From Piscinibacter gummiphilus (lineage in GTDB: Bacteria > Pseudomonadota > Gammaproteobacteria > Burkholderiales > Burkholderiaceae_C): 64,000 nt of DNA. Under the pieces are notes generated by a model, which was given only the letters and a program-made list of their open reading frames with translations, searched no databases and was not told the origin of the DNA. The DNA lies in contig NZ_CP015118.1 in the NCBI RefSeq assembly GCF_002116905.1, positions 3,720,001-3,784,000 of the forward strand, in the 5' to 3' direction. Below, in pieces: positions 8,600-16,962 of the stretch (the first letter of the stretch is position 1; every line of letters begins with the position of its first letter). A program made the translations under genes and the position numbers.

Positions 8600-11099
8600 G
8601 GATCACCTCCTGCATGTACCGCGCGAGCCAGTGCTCCCCGCCCCGGGCCAGCTCGCGGTGGAAGATGGCCTTCGCGCGGGCGTCGGAGCGCGTGAGGGCG
8701 AGGATCTCGGGCGGGAGCTGCACGTCGACGAGGCGCCGGCGCGTGTCCTGCACGACGTAGTAGTCGCGCTTCTGGCGCGCGCTCCGGATCACCTCGATCT
8801 CGGCGTCGCGCAGGCCCAGCATGTCGCGGTAGACGTCGCGGCTGTCGAAGGCCTGCAGGTTCGGCAGGAAGATGCGCGTCTTGATGTTGTCGTTCAGCGT
8901 GGCGCTGATGGGGCTGTCACGCACGTCCTTCAGGGACTGCGTGGCGATGCCGACGCTGGCGTTGCGCTTGCGCATGGTCTTGATCCAGTCCTCGAACATG
9001 TGCCGGAACGCCGGGTTCTGCAGCAGGTACCAGGCCTCCTCGAGGTAGATGAGCGTGGGGCGCGAGGCGTCGTCGACCTTCTCCTCCACCACCTCGAACA
9101 GGTAGGCGAGCATGGCCGGTGCGAGGCTCGTGTCGGCCAGCAGCCCGCCCACCTCGATGCCGGTGATGTCGGACAGCACGAAGCGGTCTTCCGGGTTGTC
9201 GAAGTACACGCCGTAGCGGTCCGAGGCGCGCGTCCACGCATGCAGCCGGCTCGCGAGCGCCTTGTCCTGCCCCGCGATCAGCATGTAGAGCTTCGACAGC
9301 GTGTGCGCCCCGCCCTGCCCGGCCGCCAGCTGGATGGCCTTGTCGAGCACCTGCACGTTCTCGGGTGTGAGGGGCTGAGGATCGAAGGCCCGCAGCGCCA
9401 GCTCCACCCAGCGGCGGAACTTCGGCACGGTGTCGGGGCGGGCGATCCAGCGGGCCGGGTTCATCGCGGCGTCGACCTGCCCGTCGCCCAGGCTGATGTA
9501 CTCGCCGCCCAGGGCCTTGAGCGTGATGTAGTTCGAGAAGCCCTTGTCGACCACGATCACGCGGCACGGCGCGTACCGCTGCCAGTGCGTGATCAGGAAG
9601 TTCATCAGCGTGGTCTTGCCCGCGCCCGCGGGCCCCACCACCATGAAGTGGCCCACATCACCCACGTGCAGCGAGAACCGCTCGGGCACGTCGGTGCGCG
9701 TGGGCAGCAGCACCAGCGGTTCGGTGGGCACGCCGCGCTGTTCGGTGAGGTGGGGGTTGTCGAGCCGGCCGCTGTCGAGCGTGCGCACGATGGTGAGGTC
9801 GGAGAGGTTGCGGCTGCTGACGAGGCTGGTGCGCAGCACCGCGTCGGCCGCCCCCGGCACGGTGGCGGCGAAGGCCGACAGCACGTTGACGTTCTCCTTC
9901 ACGAGCCCGTAGCCGGCGTTGGCCAGGATCGCATGGATGTGCTGGCACGACTGCTGATTCTCCTCGCGCGTGTCGGCGATGACCTGGACCGCCAGCGTGT
10001 GGTACCCGTACCCGACGGCATCGCGGGTGAGCTCCACCAGCGCGGCCTGCGCGTCGTCGGCCAGCGCGGCCATGCCCAGGTCGACCCGTTCGGAGACGAT
10101 GCCCGTGAGCTTCTCGATGGCCTGCACCAGCGGGCCCTTCACGTTGGACCGGTAGTGCTGCTCCTGGTCCTGGATCAGCTTGCGGGCGCGAGCGGTGTCG
10201 ACGAAACGGAACATGCTGACGAGCGTGAAGTCGCTCGCCACACCCAGCAGCTGTTCGATGGGTGCGTTGTCGGCCTCGCCGGGATAGGCCTTGACGCTGT
10301 GCATCGACACGTGGCGCGAACCCGCGGGCGACTCGAAACGCAGCCCGCCGCCGGACTCGCGGTAGAGGGTGTCGGTGGGCAGCAGCGTGTTCAGGAAGTA
10401 GAGGTCGTCGGGTGGCACCCCGACCGTCGGCCGGGGCGACGCGATGTTCACCCGGTTCGACAGTTCGGCCCGCAGCTCGTCGCGCAGCAGCCGCTTGAGG
10501 GACAAGTGGGCCGACAAGGTGTTGAAGAACTGGGTGAGCTGTGCCTCGAACGCCTCGACGGTGGCCACCAGGCGCCCTTCGAGGCGTTCGACCTGCGTCT
10601 TGCGCGAGAGGCGCTGCCGGGCGATGCCGGCCACGGCGGCGGCGAAGGACTGGCGGCGCGACACCACCCGGTCGCCCACCTCGTCGAAAAACCCGCCGGC
10701 GCCCGCGAACGGCTGGTAGGCGATGCACAGCACGTGCCGCACCGCGCCCAGCTGGCCGTTGTCGATGCGGGCCCGCCACGTGTCGTCGACGAAACGGGCC
10801 ACGGGGTTCGCGATGCTGCTGGTGCCGCCGTACTGCTTGCGGCGCTTGTCCAGGAAGGTCCACACCGTGTTGTGCTCGTCGAACGCCCGCCATGCGATGT
10901 CGACGGCATCGAGGCACACGCCGCGTTCGTCGTCGTTCGAGCTTTCGACGTCGTGCCCCTGGTACTCGAACACGGCCAGCAGGCTGCCGTCGAGGTTCAG
11001 CACCAGGCCGGGGGTGACGTCCTTGAACCACGGCAGCAGTTCGGCGTAGCTGCGCGTGCGGTCGTTGTAGGCGGACGCGAGGTGGCGCAGGTTCAGCAA
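8592..11099 (-). CDS. trbE: TrbE/VirB4-type conjugal transfer ATPase
   Basis: The large inner-membrane-associated ATPase of the secretion apparatus, 835 residues. Seen: N-terminal CagE/TrbE/VirB domain; Walker A GPAGAGKTT at residues 489-497; Walker B in LIYLEEAWYLL; a C-terminal motif GIATQSLKD. All key ATPase residues are present, so it should be active. Start: TTG at 11099 is chosen because AAGGGGG lies 5 bases upstream and MLNLRHL then begins the protein as in TrbE relatives; this overlaps the trbD stop by 7 bp. The frame is open to 11156 but that part runs inside trbD. Confidence 0.93.
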   Translation of the reverse strand: MLNLRHLASAYNDRTRSYAELLPWFKDVTPGLVLNLDGSLLAVFEYQGHDVESSNDDERGVCLDAVDIAWRAFDEHNTVWTFLDKRRKQYGGTSSIANPVARFVDDTWRARIDNGQLGAVRHVLCIAYQPFAGAGGFFDEVGDRVVSRRQSFAAAVAGIARQRLSRKTQVERLEGRLVATVEAFEAQLTQFFNTLSAHLSLKRLLRDELRAELSNRVNIASPRPTVGVPPDDLYFLNTLLPTDTLYRESGGGLRFESPAGSRHVSMHSVKAYPGEADNAPIEQLLGVASDFTLVSMFRFVDTARARKLIQDQEQHYRSNVKGPLVQAIEKLTGIVSERVDLGMAALADDAQAALVELTRDAVGYGYHTLAVQVIADTREENQQSCQHIHAILANAGYGLVKENVNVLSAFAATVPGAADAVLRTSLVSSRNLSDLTIVRTLDSGRLDNPHLTEQRGVPTEPLVLLPTRTDVPERFSLHVGDVGHFMVVGPAGAGKTTLMNFLITHWQRYAPCRVIVVDKGFSNYITLKALGGEYISLGDGQVDAAMNPARWIARPDTVPKFRRWVELALRAFDPQPLTPENVQVLDKAIQLAAGQGGAHTLSKLYMLIAGQDKALASRLHAWTRASDRYGVYFDNPEDRFVLSDITGIEVGGLLADTSLAPAMLAYLFEVVEEKVDDASRPTLIYLEEAWYLLQNPAFRHMFEDWIKTMRKRNASVGIATQSLKDVRDSPISATLNDNIKTRIFLPNLQAFDSRDVYRDMLGLRDAEIEVIRSARQKRDYYVVQDTRRRLVDVQLPPEILALTRSDARAKAIFHRELARGGEHWLARYMQEVIHG

Positions 11100-11398
11100 A
11101 ACAGCCCCCTTCCGAACCCTTCGGGCCGTTTCGCCAGCACCGGCAGTCGCACCCACGGGTCGTAGAGGTCGGCCTGCTTCAGGTAGGCCAGGAAGGCCTT
11201 CAGCAACACCGGGTCCTTGCGGTACACCCAGCGCAGGAACAGGAACAGCGGCGGCACCGCCAGCGCGATGGGCACGCTGCGCAGGTTCAGCGCGAGCACC
11301 CCCAGCACCACCAGCAACCCGAAGGCCTCGGAGCCGATGCCGGCCACCAGCCGCGGCCGGTTGAGGCTCATGTGGAACGTGGACCCGCTGCGGATCAT
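11093..11398 (-). CDS. trbD: TrbD/VirB3-like inner-membrane protein
   Basis: A 101-residue VirB3-type protein, a small partner of the VirB4 ATPase at the inner membrane. Seen: one hydrophobic hairpin at residues ~20-55 (GLLVVLGVLALNLRSV, then PPLFLFLRWVYRKDP), followed by a cytoplasmic tail with DPWVRLPV. ATG at 11398 overlaps the trbC stop (ATGA). Position between the pilin-like and VirB4-like genes is the standard trbC-trbD-trbE order, which supports the call as much as the sequence does. Confidence 0.85.
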   Translation of the reverse strand: MIRSGSTFHMSLNRPRLVAGIGSEAFGLLVVLGVLALNLRSVPIALAVPPLFLFLRWVYRKDPVLLKAFLAYLKQADLYDPWVRLPVLAKRPEGFGRGLFC

Positions 11399-11769
11399 GA
11401 TGCGATGCAGCTGGCGGCCACGCCGGTGTACGACGCGAGGGCCGAGCCGGCCCCGAGGACGATGCCCAGGCCCAGGCCGACGTAGAGCATGGTGCTCCAC
11501 ATCTTGCCGCTGCCGAGCCAGTGGCCCACCACCGAGAACACGAGCACGATGCCGGCGATCATGGGGGCGAGCTTGGTGCGGCTGTACGCGAAGAAGCCGC
11601 ACAGCACATCGTCGACGAGCGGGAAGCCGTTGAAGACGGAGGCCGCATGGGCCTGCACGGGCCAGGCGAGGAGCAGCAGGAAGGCGGCGGCCACGAGCCA
11701 TGGCAGCGCGCCGCCCGGCAGGCGCAGCGGGATCGGCGGGACGGAATGGGATTTCGGCGAAACGGTCAT
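11395..11769 (-). CDS. trbC: TrbC/VirB2-like pilin-type protein
   Basis: A 124-residue protein with the layout of conjugative pilin precursors: a long signal region (hydrophobic at ~23-40, cleavage near AHAAS), then a short mature part with LVDDVLCGFFAYSRTKLAP and two hydrophobic helices (~68-85 and ~92-110). VirB2/TrbC subunits polymerise into the pilus, and TrbC is cyclised in IncP plasmids; whether this one is cyclised cannot be seen. ATG at 11769 overlaps the trbB stop by 4 bp. The frame is open far upstream (to 12639) as a shadow of trbB. Confidence 0.85.
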   Translation of the reverse strand: MTVSPKSHSVPPIPLRLPGGALPWLVAAAFLLLLAWPVQAHAASVFNGFPLVDDVLCGFFAYSRTKLAPMIAGIVLVFSVVGHWLGSGKMWSTMLYVGLGLGIVLGAGSALASYTGVAASCIAS

Positions 11770-12785
11770 GCGGGCTCCTGGGTGAAGACGGATCGGGTGC
11801 GGTAGCGTTGGGTGGCGAGGTCGTAGGACTGCAGTTCGAGCACCTCGCCCAGGCCCCGGGCCCAGCGACCCTCGACGCGCCGGCGCTGCATGTGGACGAT
11901 GAGGTGGAAGGTCTGGGCGATGCGGGACTTGATGGCCGCGAGCGGCATCGCGGGCCGGCCCTCGAGCACGAGGTTCTCGAGCCGGTCGATCGCTTCGAGG
12001 GCCGAGTTGGCGTGGACCGTGCCCATCGCGCCCGGGTGGCCGGTGTTGGCCGCATCCATGAAGTCGAAGGCCTCGCCACCGCGCACCTCGCCGACCAGGA
12101 TGCGGTCGGGCCGGCTGCGCAGCGCCGACTTCAGCAGCCGGTGCACCGGGTAGCCCTGCTCGTCGTCGGCCTCCAGGCGCACGACGTTGCGGTGCGGCAC
12201 CACGAGCTCGGGGATGGTTTCGATCAGCACGAGGCGCTCGTCGCGGTCGATCTCGTGGATGAGCGCGTTCAGGAAGGTGGTCTTGCCGGTGCTGGTGCCC
12301 CCCGCCACCAGCAGCGTGCGGTGCGCGCGCACGGCGTCGCGGAGGAACAGCGCGTGGGACGCGGCGAGGTGGCCGGCCTCGACGTGCTGGTCGAGCGTGA
12401 ACGCGTGGGCGTTGTGCCGGCGGATCGAGACGTACGGGCCGTCGACCGCGACTGGCGACAGCTGGGCCTCGATGCGGTAGCCGGGCAGCCGCGCGGAGAC
12501 GATGGCGAGCTTGCCGCCGTCGTGCAGGTCGACCTCGCGGCGCGAGATGTTCGCGAGGTTGACGATCATTCCGGCGAGCTGGACGGGTTCGAGCCAGAGA
12601 CCGGTGAGTTCGGGGGAACGGCCCAGGCGTTCGACCCACACCTCGCCGGCGTTGATGGAGATCTCGATGACGTCGGGGTCCTGCATCAGCGGACGCAGGG
12701 GTTCGACGGACATCAGCGCGAAGGACAGGCCAGGGTGTTCCATGCGAAGAATTCTTGGGCCGGACCGCGTGGAGACTCCCTGCAC
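11766..12785 (-). CDS. trbB: TrbB/VirB11-type secretion ATPase
   Basis: A hexameric traffic ATPase of the VirB11/PulE superfamily, 339 residues from the GTG start. Seen: N-terminal domain with VIEISINAGEVWVERLG; Walker A GGTSTGKTT at residues 162-170; Asp box and Walker B region with ILVGEVRGGEAFDFMDAANTGHPG; and GTVHANSALEAIDRLENL. All catalytic motifs are intact. Start: the GTG at 12785 has AAAGGGG six bases upstream; an ATG at 12743 is the alternative and has no clear Shine-Dalgarno. It is separated from the upstream DUF4400 gene by 55 bp, the longest gap inside the operon. Confidence 0.93.
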   Translation of the reverse strand: MQGVSTRSGPRILRMEHPGLSFALMSVEPLRPLMQDPDVIEISINAGEVWVERLGRSPELTGLWLEPVQLAGMIVNLANISRREVDLHDGGKLAIVSARLPGYRIEAQLSPVAVDGPYVSIRRHNAHAFTLDQHVEAGHLAASHALFLRDAVRAHRTLLVAGGTSTGKTTFLNALIHEIDRDERLVLIETIPELVVPHRNVVRLEADDEQGYPVHRLLKSALRSRPDRILVGEVRGGEAFDFMDAANTGHPGAMGTVHANSALEAIDRLENLVLEGRPAMPLAAIKSRIAQTFHLIVHMQRRRVEGRWARGLGEVLELQSYDLATQRYRTRSVFTQEPA

Positions 12786-12840
12786 ACCGAGCCCCTTTCG
12801 CCGCCGGTGGGAGGCGGCCGGATGCGCGAACGGCGCGGAT

Positions 12841-13458
12841 TCAGCGCGTGAAGACGGGCTGCATGTGGGCGAGCGTGGCCCGCAGCGGGAGCAGCACCGC
12901 GAGCAGCCAGGTGGGGGTGAGCCACGGCGGCGGGCTCACCGGCGCGACCAGCGCCAGCAGCGGGAGCATCGCGCAGGCGATCAGCGCGTGGCCCGCCAGC
13001 GAAAAGGCCGCGGGGTTCTGGTAGCCGAAGGTGTCGAACTTGATGGCGCGTTCGGCCAGCCCGTCGAACGCGGCGGCCAGCGCCAGCGGCATCAGCAGCA
13101 CCCACCACGCGACCAGCGTGGCGGCCCGCAGCACGGTGCCGTGCACCTGCAGGCTCAGGGCCTCCAGGTACCGGTCGGCCTGGTCCACGGCCCGGTCCGC
13201 CAGGGTCGAACGGCCGCGAAGGGAACGATCGCCACGGGAAGGAACGCCCTCGGGGCCCGTCCGCCCGACGGCCCGCCGGGACTCGTCCGCCAGACGGGCC
13301 AGGGGCACGGCGATGCGAGGCCCGAACGTGCGGTGCAGCGTCGCCACGTCATCGCGCGCCCGCTGCGCCAGGCGCTCCGGGCCACACCACGCGGGCCAGG
13401 CGAGCAGGCCCAGGAGCCACAGCAGCAGCCAGGCGGCCAGGTGCGAGCGCCGGGTCAT
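12841..13458 (-). CDS. DUF4400-type integrating conjugative element membrane protein
   Basis: A 205-residue membrane protein like the DUF4400/TIGR03747 proteins that sit next to the coupling protein in integrating conjugative elements. Seen: N-terminal hydrophobic segment (~residues 8-22), a charged middle, two or three hydrophobic helices in the second half, with the family-like stretch LVAWWVLLMPLALAAAFDGLAERAIKFD cut here into LMPLALAAAFDGLAER and the following FGYQNPA. ATG at 13458 overlaps the stop of the coupling-protein gene by 4 bp. Function in the family is unknown; position and pattern make the call, not an enzyme motif. Confidence 0.75.
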   Translation of the reverse strand: MTRRSHLAAWLLLWLLGLLAWPAWCGPERLAQRARDDVATLHRTFGPRIAVPLARLADESRRAVGRTGPEGVPSRGDRSLRGRSTLADRAVDQADRYLEALSLQVHGTVLRAATLVAWWVLLMPLALAAAFDGLAERAIKFDTFGYQNPAAFSLAGHALIACAMLPLLALVAPVSPPPWLTPTWLLAVLLPLRATLAHMQPVFTR

Positions 13459-15338
13459 GGGGCCGGGGACGGCGCGGCCAGGTCCAGCACCGGGATGCGT
13501 CCCTTGAAGACCTGCGCCCGGTTGACGATGGCCACGTAGTGCAGGTCGGGCAGGCCCGCCAGCACCTGCGGGGGCACCAGCGCCAGCGCCTGTTCCGTGA
13601 CACTCGCCTGCCGCGTGGCCGCGTACTCGAGGCCCGCGTCCTCGGTCTTCTGTCCGGCCCCCTGCGACACCGTGACCCGCCGCACCACCGTCTCGCCGAG
13701 CTTGCGCGTGACGAAGTCGAGGGTGTCGCTGTCGGAGGTGGCGCCCACGATCACGTTGTTCATGTTGCCCAGCACACGCCGGGCCCGGGCCTCGTCGCCG
13801 AGCTTGACGACGAGGTCGGAGACGGTCTGCCCGAACAGGTACAGCACGATGCCCGCGCCACGGCCTTTGTTCGCGAGCTGCACGACGGGCTCGCAGACCA
13901 GGTCGCCCCATTCGTCGCACAGCACGTGGACGCGCCTCGGCGCCACGCCATCGGCCGGGCCGTGGTTGTAGAGGTCCCCGGCGGTGGCGGCGAGGTCGGA
14001 CAGGAACAGGGCCGCAAGGCCCTCGGCCACGGACGTGTCGGACAAGGCATCGAGCCCGAAGTACACCACCCGCCGTCCCTCGACCAGCTGGCGCGTGGTG
14101 TGGACCGGGCGCGGGTCGGCCAGGTCCGTGTGGTCGGGCGACAGCAGCGGGCCGAGGTCACCGGCCGTCAGGCGCATGAGGACCGGCGTGAGCCCCACCA
14201 CCATCTTCGCGAACCAGCCCCGGTCCGCCTCGAGGGCCGCGAGGAGGCTGGTGATGTCGGGCGGCCGCTCGTGTGGCGGCACCTCGGTGCGGAAACGGTG
14301 CGCCCAATGCACGAGCCGCGGGTTGTTGAAGGGGCCGCCGCGTGCTGAAGGCGGCCTGCGAGCCGGGGACGCCGCCGCGGCCACATCGGCTTGCCCGAAC
14401 CAGGCCTGCAGCACCTCCTCGGCGAGCGCCTCCGCCGCATCCTGCGAACGGACCGTGTCCAGCAGCGACTGCAGCGTCACCCGGCGCCCGAGCCGTTTCA
14501 TCGCCCGCACGACGTCGGTGACCGTGGCCCAGACGAACGCGTTGAACGGATCGTCCGGCTGGCCGCCCATCAGCAGGCGGATGCGAGACGCCACCTGGGT
14601 CTCGCGGTCCCAGTTGGCCAGCGCGTCGAAGCGGAAGCTCCGCGAGGGAAACGCCGCATGGAACCGGGCGAAGCGCGACGGATCGCCCAGGCGGGCCGCC
14701 ACGTCCCGGCAGACCTGCTCCAGGCCCTTGTCGCCCTTCGGGTCCAGCACGAACACCGCATCGCCACGGCTGGCCAGCTGGTACACGAGCAGGCGCGCCA
14801 GCACGGTCTTGAGTGCACCGGTCACGGCCAGCACCGCGGTGTGGCCTTCCAGCGCCGCCATCGGCACGACGACGTCGCGTTCGGGGGCCAGTCCCTGCAC
14901 CCAGCCGAGGCCTTTGGCTTCGTGGGGATCGTCGTGCCGGCCGTGCAGCCGCAGCACCCAGCGCGGCGGGTACACCTCGTGCAGCGAACGCTTCAGCAGG
15001 TCGTGGCACAGCTGGGTGTGTTCGGGCTGCCAGCGAAAGCCCCAGCCCAGCCACAGCCGCCCGTCGAGCGAACGTCTCACGCGGTCGAAGCGGTCGCACG
15101 GCAGCCGAACCACGCGGCTGCCCGCGAGCCCCAGCTTGAAGCGCCAGAGGGACCGGGCCTGCGCGCCCCGCCAGAATGCCATCGCGGCGGCCCCCGCAGC
15201 GATCGCCAGGCACACCCGCCCGTCGACTCCCACGAGCAACGCGAGCGCCACGGCATGGCACGCCGCGAGGCACCACGCGGCGGCGGCCCGTGCCTCGTGC
15301 ACCGGCCGGAACGCATTGAAGATGCGGGCCGGGGTCAC
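13455..15338 (-). CDS. TraD/VirD4-like coupling ATPase with a degenerate P-loop
   Basis: A 627-residue type IV coupling protein of the SXT/TOL-type TraD kind; such hexameric pumps bring substrate to the channel. Seen: two N-terminal membrane segments (~20-55), then GHTAVLAVTGALKT at ~165-178, the Walker A site. The expected pattern G-x4-G-K-T is here A-V-T-G-A-L-K-T: both glycines that shape the loop are replaced, while Lys177 and Thr178 remain. Walker B (HVLCDEWGD) and the later YLFGQT motif look intact. GTG at 15338 overlaps the stop of the TraI-like gene (GTGA). The substitution may reduce or abolish ATP hydrolysis; this is inference. Confidence 0.85.
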   Translation of the reverse strand: MTPARIFNAFRPVHEARAAAAWCLAACHAVALALLVGVDGRVCLAIAAGAAAMAFWRGAQARSLWRFKLGLAGSRVVRLPCDRFDRVRRSLDGRLWLGWGFRWQPEHTQLCHDLLKRSLHEVYPPRWVLRLHGRHDDPHEAKGLGWVQGLAPERDVVVPMAALEGHTAVLAVTGALKTVLARLLVYQLASRGDAVFVLDPKGDKGLEQVCRDVAARLGDPSRFARFHAAFPSRSFRFDALANWDRETQVASRIRLLMGGQPDDPFNAFVWATVTDVVRAMKRLGRRVTLQSLLDTVRSQDAAEALAEEVLQAWFGQADVAAAASPARRPPSARGGPFNNPRLVHWAHRFRTEVPPHERPPDITSLLAALEADRGWFAKMVVGLTPVLMRLTAGDLGPLLSPDHTDLADPRPVHTTRQLVEGRRVVYFGLDALSDTSVAEGLAALFLSDLAATAGDLYNHGPADGVAPRRVHVLCDEWGDLVCEPVVQLANKGRGAGIVLYLFGQTVSDLVVKLGDEARARRVLGNMNNVIVGATSDSDTLDFVTRKLGETVVRRVTVSQGAGQKTEDAGLEYAATRQASVTEQALALVPPQVLAGLPDLHYVAIVNRAQVFKGRIPVLDLAAPSPAP

Positions 15339-16918
15339 GCGGCACGGGGCGCCAGGCCCAGCTGGACCACACCCGCGTCGTTGAGCACCAGCCCCGGCTT
15401 GACCGCACCGTCGAACACCAGCAGGCCCGCCCGCGCCGAGGACGACGGCCAGTCGCCCCGCCCGAGCCAGCGGCGGCGTTCGAGGACGGCCGCGGCCGCC
15501 GCCACGTCGTGGCCCGAGAGGGACAGCAGGTCCTGCGACAGCGCGAGCCGCCGGCCGGGCAGCCATGCGATGAGGTCGGTGCGGCCGCCTTCGAGACAAC
15601 GGCGCCAGGTGTCGGCCATGGTGGCCTCGTCCGTCGCCAGATCGGTGGACGCGGGACGAGGGGCGACCGAGCGTCGCCCGGGCTCCGCAGCAGGGGCATC
15701 GTCGTCGACCCCGACGGGCCGGGTGAGGGGGCGTTCGAGCCGGGCTGCGTCGGCATGGCCGAGGAGCGCACGAGGCTCGGTCACCTTGACCGCGGTCCGC
15801 TCCTCCCCGGTGCCTGTGTGGATGCGCCAGAGCCACTGGCCCGGTGCCGACGGCGCCAGGAAGTCGGCCTGACCCAGCAGCTCGGCCAAAGTGAACGCAC
15901 TCAGCGGCACACCCCGGACGCCGTTGCGGATCACATCGTGCCGTACGGCGTCGGCCGCGGCGGGCCATTCGATGAACAAGCCGTCGAGGCCGAACCACAA
16001 CGGCCCCTGCCCGCACACCCACTGCCCTGTGGCCGCGCGGTGGCGCAGCGCGTCGACCAGGTGCAGTTCGAGGTGGTGGCCGATGCGCAGGTGACCGTAG
16101 CGCGAGCGCCTCGTGACCGCCTCGACCGCGAGCACCCGGGCCCGCGTGGCCAGCACCAGCGGGGCCAGTTCGTCGCCCTCGGGTGCCGCCTGGCCCAGCG
16201 CGGCACGGAACATCGAAGGCACCACCGACGGTGCGCCTTCGTTCAACCAGGCGAGCGTGGCCTTCGGGACGAGGTCACCCAGGACCCCGGCGGCCTCCGC
16301 CCCACCCGGCCCCGCCCCGTCACGCCACACGACATGGCAGCGGTCCGCCTGAACCCGTTGGAGCCACGCGTCGAGTCCGCCCAGGCAGGCGGGCCACTCG
16401 CGGCCGGCCTCGTCGGTGACGGTCAGGGAGGACAGCGTGCGGGGCAGCTCGCAGAGCAGCCCCGCCAGCAGGCAGGCGTGCCGCCAGCGGGGCTCGGCCG
16501 CGCGGCGCACCTCGGCCGGCGCCATGGGCTCGACCACGCGGGACTGCGCGGCCTGGCGGCAGAACAACGCCATCTCGAGGCACAGCCGGAACAGCCCGCC
16601 CGGGCCGGCGAAGTGTTCGTGCGAGGAGGCGGGCAGCAGCAGGATGCAGCGTGCGACCGCCTCGACCGGTGCGAGGACGTGGGCGCGGAAACCAACCTCG
16701 TCGAAGCCGCAGGATTCGCGCAGCCGTTCGATGAGTTCGCGCTGGGACGCCATGACCGCAGCAGCGGACACCACCGGCAGGCCGGGATCGACCGGCGGGT
16801 AGCGGGGCAGCTCGACCTGGGCGGGTGCGGCAGACAGAAACGCATCGAGGCTGGCGGGCGCCAGGCCGGAGGTGCCGCGAGCGCGTGGCACGAGGGTCCG
16901 TTTGAGGAAGTTCAGCAT
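15335..16918 (-). CDS. TraI-like (MOBH/TraI_2) protein lacking relaxase metal residues
   Basis: A 527-residue relative of the MOBH relaxase family (TraI_2 domain), whose active members nick plasmid or element DNA with an HD-type metal site. Seen: the family frame LPASxHxHxxGPGGLxRxxLExA at ~96-118 and ACLLAGLL at ~148-155. Differences: the His cluster reads HEHF, the usual His after GGL is Leu112-Cys113, and the HD-x-GK motif is CELPR at 156-160. At least three expected ligands are missing, so nuclease activity is unlikely. ATG at 16918 has an AGGAAG upstream. It may serve as a structural or DNA-binding remnant; the C-terminal half (~370-527) resembles the helical end of the family. Confidence 0.75.
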   Translation of the reverse strand: MLNFLKRTLVPRARGTSGLAPASLDAFLSAAPAQVELPRYPPVDPGLPVVSAAAVMASQRELIERLRESCGFDEVGFRAHVLAPVEAVARCILLLPASSHEHFAGPGGLFRLCLEMALFCRQAAQSRVVEPMAPAEVRRAAEPRWRHACLLAGLLCELPRTLSSLTVTDEAGREWPACLGGLDAWLQRVQADRCHVVWRDGAGPGGAEAAGVLGDLVPKATLAWLNEGAPSVVPSMFRAALGQAAPEGDELAPLVLATRARVLAVEAVTRRSRYGHLRIGHHLELHLVDALRHRAATGQWVCGQGPLWFGLDGLFIEWPAAADAVRHDVIRNGVRGVPLSAFTLAELLGQADFLAPSAPGQWLWRIHTGTGEERTAVKVTEPRALLGHADAARLERPLTRPVGVDDDAPAAEPGRRSVAPRPASTDLATDEATMADTWRRCLEGGRTDLIAWLPGRRLALSQDLLSLSGHDVAAAAAVLERRRWLGRGDWPSSSARAGLLVFDGAVKPGLVLNDAGVVQLGLAPRAA

Positions 16919-16962
16919 GAGGTCATCTTCCTGCCGTCCCTCCGGCGGACCACCCGCACGCC

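Noticed and set aside
8917..11031. Several long open frames opposite to, or overlapping, the VirB4-like gene
   Set aside because: They are arginine/proline/histidine-rich shadow translations caused by high GC; codon position bias and protein motifs fit only the trbE frame.
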